Part shown: in pieces, positions 6,901-13,564 of the stretch | Layout: the number at the start of each line of letters is the position of its first letter | Position numbering within the stretch: position 1 is the stretch's first letter | Assembly: GCA_003543635.1 (NCBI GenBank) | Contig: DNAE01000092.1 | Coordinates: 1 to 13,564 of the forward strand | Origin: Clostridiales bacterium | GTDB lineage: Bacteria; Bacillota; Clostridia; Saccharofermentanales; Saccharofermentanaceae | Reading direction: 5' to 3' | DNA length: 13,564 nt | Notes under the pieces: model-generated | Database searches by the model: none | The model's input: only the letters and a program-made list of their open reading frames with translations | What the model was told of the DNA's origin: nothing | Translations under genes and position numbers: made by a program

Positions 6901-8217
6901 TTATCTCCTCTTGAGCCTTGCAACGAAGAAGCCTTCGCAATGGTCGGTATCCGGAAGGAGCGTTATCATCCCCCGCCCTGCAAGCTCTTTTCTTTCTTCA
7001 TCCATTATAAGCTTGGAAGGAAGATATTGCGTTATGTCATCTGCATAAAAATCGGGATGATCCAGAAGAAAAGATTCTATCTGCTTCTCATTCTCGGCCT
7101 TATTTACGGAACAGGTGCTGTAGACCAGGGTTCCTCCGGGAGCAACATATGAGGAGATATTGGAAAGGATCTCCGCTTGCACGGGAATGAGGCTTTTTAT
7201 CCTCTCGTAATCCAGCTTCACCCTGATATCGGGCTTGCCTCCCAGAAGTCCGGTTCCGCTGCAGGGAACGTCCGCCAGGATGATATCAAACAGCCTGTCG
7301 CTTCTGAATGTCGTTCCGTCGCCCTCAGTAAGTTCCACGGATCTTATCTTTAGCCTTTGAAGGTTTTCCCTGACCCTTTCAAGTCTTGCCCCCTTCTTGT
7401 CCATGGCAAGGATCGTAAGATCATCATCCGCAAGGAGGGCCATATGGGTGGTCTTTCCCCCAGGGGCGCAGCAACAGTCGAGGACGAGATCTCCGGGATG
7501 GGGATTCGCTATACGGGAGGCGAGCATGGCTCCTTCCCCCTGCATCATGATATCGCCGTCGATAAAAGCGGCGGTCTTATCTATGGGGATCTCCGATGGA
7601 GTGATGATCACCGCTTCCTCCATGAATTCCCCGGGCTTTACTCCGTAACCGTCCCTCTGAAGCTTTAAGGATAACTCCTCGAAGGATATCCTCTTGGGAT
7701 CAAACCTTGCGGTAAGGGGCGGCACCTCAAGGAAAGCTTCACCGATACTTATTGCCCGTTCCCTGCCGTAGGAGCTTTTGAGAACGCCGAAGATCTCGCT
7801 TTTAAGGGATACCCTGACATCGGGCCTCATAAGACGCCTGTCCTTTTTTTCTTCGGGGAGTTCCAGTATCTTGTGGAGCACCGCGTTCACAAATCCCGAC
7901 GAGGACCTGCAAACGGTCTTGGCAAGTTCCACGGAGGTATTGACTGCCGCATATACCGGCACCTTATCCGAGAACAAAAGCTGCCACGCACCGATCCGGA
8001 GGACCAGAGCCGTATCGGGATCCATGTCCTCCACCGATCTTTTGGATGCGAGTTTGATAATGTGATCTATGGTGACCATGTAAGTCAAAGTCCCGTAGAC
8101 CGCGGCCCTCACAAAATCCGTGATCTTGTCGCCGTATCTGCTGTCGTCTATGTCGAAGGCATCCTCTGCCATCAGATCTTTCAGTATATGAAAGATGACA
8201 AGACGGTCCTGATTCAT
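6901..8217 (-). CDS. rsmB: 16S rRNA (C967-C5) methyltransferase RsmB
   Basis: RsmB makes m5C at position 967 of 16S rRNA using SAM. The 438-residue protein has an N-terminal NusB-like helical domain (about 1-125) and a C-terminal Rossmann methyltransferase domain (about 165-438). The SAM loop is DCCCAPGGKT (247-256). Both cysteines of the m5C mechanism are present: C319 in DVPCSGTG and C369 in YSTCS. The usual GFFVA strand closes the protein. The ATG overlaps the fmt stop by four bases (ATGA), and no clear ribosome-binding site precedes it, so translation probably depends on coupling to fmt. Many Clostridia carry a YugP-type zinc peptidase gene between fmt and rsmB; it is absent here. Confidence 0.95.
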   Translation of the reverse strand: MNQDRLVIFHILKDLMAEDAFDIDDSRYGDKITDFVRAAVYGTLTYMVTIDHIIKLASKRSVEDMDPDTALVLRIGAWQLLFSDKVPVYAAVNTSVELAKTVCRSSSGFVNAVLHKILELPEEKKDRRLMRPDVRVSLKSEIFGVLKSSYGRERAISIGEAFLEVPPLTARFDPKRISFEELSLKLQRDGYGVKPGEFMEEAVIITPSEIPIDKTAAFIDGDIMMQGEGAMLASRIANPHPGDLVLDCCCAPGGKTTHMALLADDDLTILAMDKKGARLERVRENLQRLKIRSVELTEGDGTTFRSDRLFDIILADVPCSGTGLLGGKPDIRVKLDYERIKSLIPVQAEILSNISSYVAPGGTLVYSTCSVNKAENEKQIESFLLDHPDFYADDITQYLPSKLIMDEERKELAGRGMITLLPDTDHCEGFFVARLKRR

Positions 8218-9164
8218 TTAAGGACTGACCCCACGGTAAAGTTATGGGCGCAATCCTGCGCCGAGAGTTTCTTTCCGCCCTCGTACTGGATCACCAGGAG
8301 CTTAAGTACTCCCTCCCCCGTCAGCACGAAGAGATCTCCCTTCTTGGCCTTGACGACGGTTCCGGGTTCGGTAAAGCCTTCCGCCTCGGGGACATCCCCC
8401 AGGAAACGGGAATCGAGCACCTTAAACTTCTTACCGTCAACGAAGGTATATGCACCGGGCCATGTGGAGAGGGCACGCACCTTGTTATGGATGTCCAGGC
8501 CCTTCATATCCCAGGAGAACTCCGCCTGCTCGGGGCGGATCATGGGACAGGATGTGGCAAGGGAACTATCCTGGGGTACTGCTTCGATATCTCCGGAAAC
8601 GTAATCCTCGATTATGTCCGTAAGGAGTTCGGAACCCGCAACGGCAAGTTCCGCCATGAGATCATCCGTATGGATGTCGGGATCCACGGGGACCTCAACG
8701 GAAGCGATCATATCTCCGGTATCCATACCCGCGTCCATCTTCATTATGGTAACCCCGGTGACCTCATCTCCGTTCAGGATCGCATTATGCACCGGGGAAG
8801 CGCCCCTGTATCTGGGGAGCAGTGAAGCATGTACGTTGATACAGCCGTATCTCGGTATATTGAGCACTCTTTCAGGAAGGATCTTTCCGTATGCAGCGGT
8901 AACAACGAGATCCGGAGCAACGGAAGAAAGCTTCTCGAAGGCCTCGTCGCTCCTCATGGAATCGGGCTGGAACACCTCGATCCCCAGTTCCTCCGCAGCA
9001 ACTTTTGCGGGGGGCGGAGTGATGACATGCTTACGTCCCACCGGCTTATCGGGCTGGCTCACGGAAAGTATCACATTGAAACCGGAAGCGGAAAGGGCCT
9101 TGAGGACCGTGGCCGAGAAATCGGGAGTCCCCATGAACACTATCTTCAAGTCTTCTTTTTCCAT
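8214..9164 (-). CDS. fmt: Methionyl-tRNA formyltransferase
   Basis: Fmt formylates initiator Met-tRNA with 10-formyltetrahydrofolate at the start of bacterial translation. The 316-residue length is standard. The N-terminal Rossmann-like domain holds MGTPDF (11-16), QPDKPVGRK (37-45) and VHASLLPRYRG (111-121). The catalytic triad of the family is present as N110, H112 and D148 (in DAGMDTGD). The C-terminal OB-like domain (about 210-316) contacts the tRNA. One base separates the ATG from the def stop. The upstream ribosome-binding site is weak, which suggests coupling to def. Adjacency to def, whose product removes the same formyl group after synthesis, is widespread in bacteria. Confidence 0.96.
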   Translation of the reverse strand: MEKEDLKIVFMGTPDFSATVLKALSASGFNVILSVSQPDKPVGRKHVITPPPAKVAAEELGIEVFQPDSMRSDEAFEKLSSVAPDLVVTAAYGKILPERVLNIPRYGCINVHASLLPRYRGASPVHNAILNGDEVTGVTIMKMDAGMDTGDMIASVEVPVDPDIHTDDLMAELAVAGSELLTDIIEDYVSGDIEAVPQDSSLATSCPMIRPEQAEFSWDMKGLDIHNKVRALSTWPGAYTFVDGKKFKVLDSRFLGDVPEAEGFTEPGTVVKAKKGDLFVLTGEGVLKLLVIQYEGGKKLSAQDCAHNFTVGSVLK

Positions 9165-9165
9165 A

Positions 9166-9639
9166 TCAGGATTCGACCTCGTTTATGATCCCGTTAACAG
9201 CCTTGTCGATATAGAGGATGCCGTCAAGGTGATCGTACTCGTGGCAGATGCAGACCGCCAAAAGCTCCTCGGCTTCAAGATCGAACTCCTCGCCGTTTCT
9301 GTTCAGGGCGCGGACCTTGATCTTCGCGGGTCTTTCCACCTCGGCATTCTTACCGGGAACGGAAAGACAGCCCTCGAATCCCACCTGGGAACCTTCCCTG
9401 TAGTAGATCTCGGGATTGATGAACTCGATCTTGCCGTGCTCGTCACCCACGTCCACGATGAACACTCTGCGGAGAACGCCCACCTGGGGAGCTGCGATGC
9501 CTATTCCCCTGTTCTCGTAGTACATGGTATCTGCCATATCGTCCAGCAACTTGATTATCCTGTCGTTGATCTCCTCGACGGGTCTGGACTTTTTGCGAAG
9601 CAGGGGATCGCCCTCCAAAACTATATTTCTTAATGCCAT
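9166..9639 (-). CDS. def: Peptide deformylase
   Basis: Def is a metalloenzyme that removes the N-formyl group from nascent proteins. The 157-residue form starts MALRNIVLEGDP, as in relatives. All three signature motifs are intact: GIGIAAPQVG (45-54), EGCLSVPG (89-96) and HEYDH (133-137). C91, H133 and H137 bind the metal and E134 is the catalytic acid. The frame is open to a GTG at 9648, but the ATG at 9639 is preferred: GAGG lies eight bases before it and the family begins there. The leader folds into a small hairpin (9664-9644) that holds part of the ribosome-binding site and overlaps the upstream stop codon. With Leu after Cys in EGCLS and its length, it looks like a type 1 deformylase. 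Confidence 0.96.
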   Translation of the reverse strand: MALRNIVLEGDPLLRKKSRPVEEINDRIIKLLDDMADTMYYENRGIGIAAPQVGVLRRVFIVDVGDEHGKIEFINPEIYYREGSQVGFEGCLSVPGKNAEVERPAKIKVRALNRNGEEFDLEAEELLAVCICHEYDHLDGILYIDKAVNGIINEVES

Positions 9640-9643
9640 ATTA

Positions 9644-9664
9644 AACACCTCTTTTCCGGGTGTT
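9644..9664 (-). promoter_or_regulatory. Hairpin overlapping Mbeg1-like stop and def ribosome-binding site
   Basis: On the minus strand AACACC (9664-9659) can pair with GGTGTT (9649-9644) across a nine-base loop that holds GGAAAAGA. The left arm overlaps the stop codon of the Mbeg1-like gene, and the right arm includes the GG of the def ribosome-binding site. A ribosome finishing the upstream gene would open it, so it may couple def translation to its neighbour. The stem is only six pairs, so this is a modest inference. Confidence 0.35.
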
Positions 9665-10793
9665 ATTGTACCACATTGTCCCTCTTATCGGAAATCCTTG
9701 ACGCCTTTGCCATGAGACGCTCCCCTGCGCTTTTCGCGAGCTTTTTGAGGGTCATCTTGACGCCGCTCTTGGTCTTGTCGTCAAGTTCGCCGTAGGTTCT
9801 TATGATGGCGTTGATGTTCTCGGCCTTCATGTTCTTGAAATCGGAGAGCATCACCTGATCCCCGCCGGTCATTATCTTATAAAGGGTATCGACAAACTGC
9901 TCCCTGGAATCCCTGTCCAGATCCTTGAGCCAGTCCTTCAATGTGTTATCCACAAACCTGGAACCCCGGTCCACGCTCTCAAGCTTTGTAAAGCCGTCCC
10001 TGTAAACTCCCCAGGTCAGCAATTCATGCTGATTGATCCCGCCGGCATTGGAGGGCACCACAGAGTAATCCTCCAGATGTTCCAATATCATGCCCACAAC
10101 GGAGAACTGGGGAACAAAGGTGAGGATCTTCTTCTCCACCGCGGCAAATTCCAGCCTGTTCATGATGTTCTCGTTAAATCCCGGGCCGTCGAAGTTATAT
10201 ACGTTTTTGATCATCCTCTGGCAGGAGGCGTTGCAGAACGCCGCAGTATATACGGAAAGGTTTCCGCCCTTGGAATGGCCTCCGATATAAAAGGTCCCCT
10301 CCTTGAGCTTTCCCGCGGCATTCTCATAGTACTCCACCGCCATATGCTGTGCGGGGACCGGGAATTCAAAGCCCATGTTGAAATCCTCTTTCCAGCCTAT
10401 GATGGTATTGTCGGTACCGCGGAATGCCAGATAATAATCCCCCTCGTCATCCAGCTCGAAGACCATGGCTGCAAACTGGGTCTGGCGCTCTATATCGATC
10501 TCGTTAACGAAGCCCGACACCCGCATGTCCCCGAACCTTTTGCTCTCGTACATGAGGGATATGAACCTTCTGTCCAACTCGGGCATAAGGACCTTAACGT
10601 CCAGGGTGGGATCATTCATCAGGGCGTGACAACACTCCCCTATGGTCACGCTCCTTCGGAAATCGGAGGAAGCGATCCCGTCGAGGGGCTCATAGGCAAA
10701 ACGCGCCAAAATGGCCGCATCCACCTCATTAAAGGGAACATCACTTACGGGAAGGTCTCCCCGCCACTCAAGATAATCAAAGATCGTATTCAT
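9663..10793 (-). CDS. Mbeg1-like (DUF2974) alpha/beta hydrolase, unknown substrate
   Basis: The 376-residue protein begins with the NTIFDYLEWRGDL and FNEVDAAIL motifs typical of DUF2974 / Mbeg1-like proteins, which belong to the lipase-like alpha/beta hydrolases. A FRGTD motif (124-128) and a nucleophile elbow GGHSKGGN (171-178, with S174 as likely nucleophile) match class 3 lipase-like folds. D202 in DGPGF and H256 in NQHELLTW are plausible partners for a Ser-Asp-His triad. The C-terminal 50 residues are basic. No signal peptide or membrane segment is visible, so it is probably cytoplasmic or membrane-associated. AGGAGA lies four bases before the ATG. A promoter at 10860-10832 drives it, and its stop lies 23 bases before def. 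Substrate and role are unknown; it is not part of the usual priA-def cluster. Confidence 0.85.
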   Translation of the reverse strand: MNTIFDYLEWRGDLPVSDVPFNEVDAAILARFAYEPLDGIASSDFRRSVTIGECCHALMNDPTLDVKVLMPELDRRFISLMYESKRFGDMRVSGFVNEIDIERQTQFAAMVFELDDEGDYYLAFRGTDNTIIGWKEDFNMGFEFPVPAQHMAVEYYENAAGKLKEGTFYIGGHSKGGNLSVYTAAFCNASCQRMIKNVYNFDGPGFNENIMNRLEFAAVEKKILTFVPQFSVVGMILEHLEDYSVVPSNAGGINQHELLTWGVYRDGFTKLESVDRGSRFVDNTLKDWLKDLDRDSREQFVDTLYKIMTGGDQVMLSDFKNMKAENINAIIRTYGELDDKTKSGVKMTLKKLAKSAGERLMAKASRISDKRDNVVQ

Positions 10794-10831
10794 ATGTCTC
10801 CTGTAAAACTCCCAACTGAATCCGATAATTA

Positions 10832-10860
10832 ATTATATGGAGTGCGGTGCTTTTTGTATA
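10832..10860 (-). promoter_or_regulatory. Sigma-A type promoter for Mbeg1-like gene and downstream operon
   Basis: On the minus strand TATACA (10860-10855, 4/6 match) and a perfect TATAAT (10837-10832) are separated by exactly 17 bases. Transcription would begin near 10825, giving a leader of about 30 bases with AGGAGA before the ATG at 10793. It lies in the only gap over 30 bases between polC and thiN (10794-10884). That gap holds nothing else I can name and no convincing terminator for priA, so readthrough from priA is also likely. Confidence 0.7.
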
Positions 10861-10884
10861 GCAGTTTTTCCATCTGCATCACGA

Positions 10885-13128
10885 TCAACTGTTCCCTGCA
10901 TCATTATCGAAGGATATGGGATAGATCGAAGGGTCGAAATCCTCCATGACTTGCTTAAAGACGGCATTCATCGCCGACTTATTCACCGATTTGATCACCA
11001 TGCTCATCCGATATCTTCCCCGAAGTTCGTATATGGGGGAAGGTACGGGGCCGTAAAGCTCAAATCCGTACTTGGGATCCTGGATCTTGATGAAGTCGTT
11101 AAGATATGCGGCAAGTTCGTCCGCCCTTCGTATCAAAAGCTCCTCATCCCCCAGGGATATGGTGATCTCACCCACCGCCTTAAAAGGAGGGAGTTTCATG
11201 CTCTTCCTGTATTCTATCTCGTTCTCGTAGAAGGCTTCGTAGTCCTGGCTTGCCGCGAACTTCAAAAGGGGATTATCCGGGCGCATGCTCTGGATGATCA
11301 CCGTTCCCGGGTCCTCCGCCCTTCCCGCTCTTCCGGCGGCCTGGGTTATAAGCTGGAAAGCCCTTTCCGAGGACCTGTAGTCGGTGGACATGGAGATCAA
11401 GTCTGCACCGATGATGCCCACGGTGGTGACTTCAGGGAAGTCGTGCCCCTTGGCTATCATCTGGGTACCGATAAGGATCGATGCCTCGTGGTCTCTGAAT
11501 CTTCTTATGAGTTCCTCGTGGGAGCCCGATGCCATGGTGGTATCCTGATCCATCCTGATGACCGTCTCCCGCGGATACAGTTTCTGAAGTTGCTCCTCCA
11601 ACTGCTGGGTACCGATACCGGCCCTGGTGAACTTCTTTCCGCCGCAGGTCCTGCACTCCGCCTCGTAGGAGGGGATCGTATATCCGCAGTAGTGGCAGAT
11701 CAGTACCCTTTCCCTGATCCTGCTGCTGTTGTGGAGCGTCATGCCCACGGAGCAGTTGGGGCATTCGCAGGGCTCCCTGCATTCCGTACAGACCAGGGTC
11801 CTGGAGTAGCCTCTCCTGTTAAGAAAGAGCATTACCTGCTTCCCCCCTCCGAAGGCCTTGGCCATCTCATTTCTTAAGGGGATGGATAAAAGCTCTCCCG
11901 CGCCGCTTTTTACCTGTTCCTTCATGTCGGTGATGACCACCTTCGGAAGGGTAGCATCGGGGTTTGCCCTGGTGTTCAATTTCAGCAGCTTATAGTATCC
12001 GTTTTTTGCGGCATAGAAGGTGTTAACCGAGGGGGTCGCGGATCCCATGACCACCTTGCACCCCGTTATACGTGACCTCAGGAAAGCCACATCCTTGGTG
12101 GAATATTTCGGGAAGGACTCCGACTTATAGGAGCCGTCGTGTTCCTCATCTATTATTATCAAACGCAGGTCCTTTACCGGGGCGAAAACGGAACTTCTGG
12201 GGCCCACGACGATCCGCGCGTCCCCCTTCCTTATCCTGTCCCACTCCAGGAATCTCTGCTTATCGGTAAGTCTGCTGTGAAGTACGGCAGCCCGGTTTCC
12301 GAACCTTCCCCTTATCCAGCCCACGGTCTGGGGGGTAAGGGAGATCTCAGGCACAAGATAGATAACGCTTCCTCCGTTATCCAGGATATCCCCCGCACAG
12401 TGGAGATATACCTCCGTCTTACCCGAACCCGTGATACCGAACAGGAGATATTTGCCCCCGGGCTCCCCCTTCATGATCTCGTTATAGGCATTCTGTTGCT
12501 CAGGGTTAAGATCGTGCTTCTCCCGGAATGCCGTCACGTCATTATCTATATCGCCCCGTTCCTCCTCGACTTCCTCCCTTTCCGTGTCCACAAGGCCCTT
12601 CGCCCTAAGGGCACGGAGCTGCTCATCCTTGGATCTGGTCTCGGAAAGAAGGGTCTTCTTCAAGGTCTTGCCGTTCTTCAAAAGATACTCCAGCATATTG
12701 ACGTGGAAGACGGAACGGAGCTTGCCTTCAGATAAGACTTCGTTGACCTTATCTTTATCCGTTATGTAAACGAAGGTCTCCTTCTTATGGGACACCTTGC
12801 CGATGGCGGAGGGCACCATGAGGGAGACGGCATCTCCTCCGGTGCAAAGATACCGGCTCTTAAGCCTGTCTATCATCTCGATCTGATCCGGATTAAGTAC
12901 GGGCAGACCGTCCTTAAGTCCTGATATCGCCTTGAGCTTTATACCTGCGGGGATCTCATCCTGAAGGCTGATAACGATGGCAGCCTTAGTCCGGTTCCCC
13001 GCACCGAAGGGAACATCCACATAAGATCCGATACTTACCTTATCCTCCAGGTCTTCGGGCACAAGGTAGGAATAGACCCTGTCGGTCTGTCTTACGGACT
13101 CTCTCAGTATGACGCCGGCAGTCTTCAT
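10885..13128 (-). CDS. priA: Primosomal protein N' (replication restart helicase PriA)
   Basis: PriA recognises stalled replication forks and reloads the replicative helicase. The 747-residue form starts MKTAGVILRESV, followed by the 3' DNA-binding domain (DRVYSYLVPEDL, VDVPFGAGNR; about 1-105). The superfamily 2 helicase core has Walker A GITGSGKTE (231-239), DEEH (327-330), GSATPS (362-367), GTQMIAKGHDFP (554-565) and motif VI QAAGRAGR (596-603). Between the helicase lobes are eight zinc cysteines in four CxxC pairs: 447/450, 456/459, 478/481 and 492/495. The frame extends 25 codons upstream to 13203, but that part overlaps polC and lacks similarity, so the ATG at 13128, one base after the polC stop, is chosen. 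Its ribosome-binding site is weak, which suggests coupling to polC. Confidence 0.95.
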   Translation of the reverse strand: MKTAGVILRESVRQTDRVYSYLVPEDLEDKVSIGSYVDVPFGAGNRTKAAIVISLQDEIPAGIKLKAISGLKDGLPVLNPDQIEMIDRLKSRYLCTGGDAVSLMVPSAIGKVSHKKETFVYITDKDKVNEVLSEGKLRSVFHVNMLEYLLKNGKTLKKTLLSETRSKDEQLRALRAKGLVDTEREEVEEERGDIDNDVTAFREKHDLNPEQQNAYNEIMKGEPGGKYLLFGITGSGKTEVYLHCAGDILDNGGSVIYLVPEISLTPQTVGWIRGRFGNRAAVLHSRLTDKQRFLEWDRIRKGDARIVVGPRSSVFAPVKDLRLIIIDEEHDGSYKSESFPKYSTKDVAFLRSRITGCKVVMGSATPSVNTFYAAKNGYYKLLKLNTRANPDATLPKVVITDMKEQVKSGAGELLSIPLRNEMAKAFGGGKQVMLFLNRRGYSRTLVCTECREPCECPNCSVGMTLHNSSRIRERVLICHYCGYTIPSYEAECRTCGGKKFTRAGIGTQQLEEQLQKLYPRETVIRMDQDTTMASGSHEELIRRFRDHEASILIGTQMIAKGHDFPEVTTVGIIGADLISMSTDYRSSERAFQLITQAAGRAGRAEDPGTVIIQSMRPDNPLLKFAASQDYEAFYENEIEYRKSMKLPPFKAVGEITISLGDEELLIRRADELAAYLNDFIKIQDPKYGFELYGPVPSPIYELRGRYRMSMVIKSVNKSAMNAVFKQVMEDFDPSIYPISFDNDAGNS

Positions 13129-13129
13129 G

Positions 13130-13564
13130 TCAGTTTCCCAGCAGCGAGAATATATCCATCTGGCTCGATTCGGGCAGATCGTCAAGAAGTCCGTAGTCGG
13201 CAAGGGTCTTCACCGCCGCCTTTCCGATACCGCTCCTGACCATGAGATCCTCTCTGTTACCGAAGGGACCATCCTTCCTGGCATCCGTGATGGACGTGGC
13301 GATTCCCGAGGAGATGCTGTCGATGGTATCAAGGGGAGGCAGGATCTTGCCCTTCTCCACTATCTTGAAGCGCACCGCATCCGAGGTATTGATGTCGATG
13401 GGAACGAATTCTATACCCCTGTTATACATCTCCTCAACGATCTCGCATATATAGAGCTCATCCTTGAGTTTCTTCTGTCTTGACTGGTTAGTCTCGGTCC
13501 TTCCGAGTTCCGTTACCTCCCGGCGTCTCTCGATGACCTTGTCAACGCCCTGGCAGAGATAGTC
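13130..13564 (-). CDS. polC: DNA polymerase III PolC-type, C-terminal fragment (window edge)
   Basis: The frame is open from the right edge to a TGA at 13130, giving the last 144 residues of a protein that begins outside the window. It matches the C-terminal end of Gram-positive PolC, the replicative polymerase: a charged helical region, then EEMYNRGIEFVPIDINTSDA, an 'I-x-PP-L-x-x-I' segment, ITDARKDGPFGNREDLMVR and LPESSQMDIF. The helix-hairpin-helix-like tail (IGKAAVKTLADYGLLDDLP) is typical. The catalytic Asp residues, exonuclease domain and PHP domain would lie beyond the edge, so activity cannot be judged. The stop is one base before the priA ATG, so the two replication genes are co-transcribed. 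The cut is due to the window, not a mutation. Confidence 0.92.
   Translation of the reverse strand, partial: DYLCQGVDKVIERRREVTELGRTETNQSRQKKLKDELYICEIVEEMYNRGIEFVPIDINTSDAVRFKIVEKGKILPPLDTIDSISSGIATSITDARKDGPFGNREDLMVRSGIGKAAVKTLADYGLLDDLPESSQMDIFSLLGN

Noticed and set aside
6900..6923. TTG start for rlmN eight codons upstream
   Set aside because: It overlaps the rsmB end, while the ATG at 6899 has GAGGAG at ideal spacing.
8614..9633. Plus-strand open frame of 339 codons across fmt and def
   Set aside because: It spans two well-supported minus-strand genes with intact active sites and shows no family pattern of its own.
10861..10877. Possible terminator hairpin after priA (GCAG / CTGC)
   Set aside because: The stem has only four pairs, a nine-base loop and no U-tract after it on the minus strand.
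13129..13203. 25-codon N-terminal extension of PriA
   Set aside because: It overlaps the polC C-terminus in another frame, lacks similarity to PriA, and the ATG at 13128 matches the family start.
13130..13429. Stand-alone 99-residue protein starting at 13429
   Set aside because: The frame stays open to the window edge with PolC-like sequence before that Met, so it is an internal Met of PolC.

Overview
This is a dense, single-strand block of housekeeping genes. Every gene I can support lies on the minus strand, so transcription runs from high to low coordinates. The core order priA, def, fmt, rsmB, rlmN, stp, prkC, rsgA, rpe, thiN is the classic Firmicutes cluster known from Bacillus and Clostridia. 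A Gram-positive PolC tail, a PASTA-domain kinase, a DUF5688 protein and a Mbeg1-like (DUF2974) protein point to Clostridia, most likely Lachnospiraceae. By eye, GC content is a little above half. The family-level placement is inference.

Layout in the direction of transcription. (1) 13564-13130: the C-terminal end of polC, cut by the window edge, then priA one base later. (2) 10884-10794: a 91-base gap with a good sigma-A type promoter (TATACA-N17-TATAAT), then a Mbeg1-like serine hydrolase of unknown role. (3) def, fmt, rsmB and rlmN: initiator-formylation and deformylation enzymes plus two rRNA modification enzymes. (4) stp and prkC: a PP2C phosphatase and its partner membrane Ser/Thr kinase. 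(5) rsgA, rpe and thiN: a 30S-maturation GTPase, ribulose-phosphate epimerase and thiamine pyrophosphokinase. (6) A strong intrinsic terminator at about 685-657, then the start of a DUF5688 gene that runs off the left edge.

From the Mbeg1-like gene to thiN the genes overlap by 1-4 bases or are separated by 1-28 bases. Several junctions are ATGA stop/start overlaps, so this looks like one translationally coupled operon. Its theme is translation and ribosome maturation, with a cell-envelope signalling module (PrkC/Stp) and two central-metabolism enzymes (Rpe, ThiN) inside.

Most genes are complete and ordinary, with all expected catalytic residues visible. I see no mobile element, CRISPR array, tRNA or rRNA, and no convincing wholly new system. 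The departures from the ordinary are: a PASTA kinase with an extra InlB-like module and a long Pro/Thr/Glu tail outside the cell; the Mbeg1-like gene and its promoter placed between priA and def; polC directly before priA; and a DUF5688 leader with a 12-bp palindrome followed by a terminator hairpin just before its ribosome-binding site. Four starts were set by ribosome-binding sites or family alignment rather than by the longest frame (rsgA, rlmN, def, priA).
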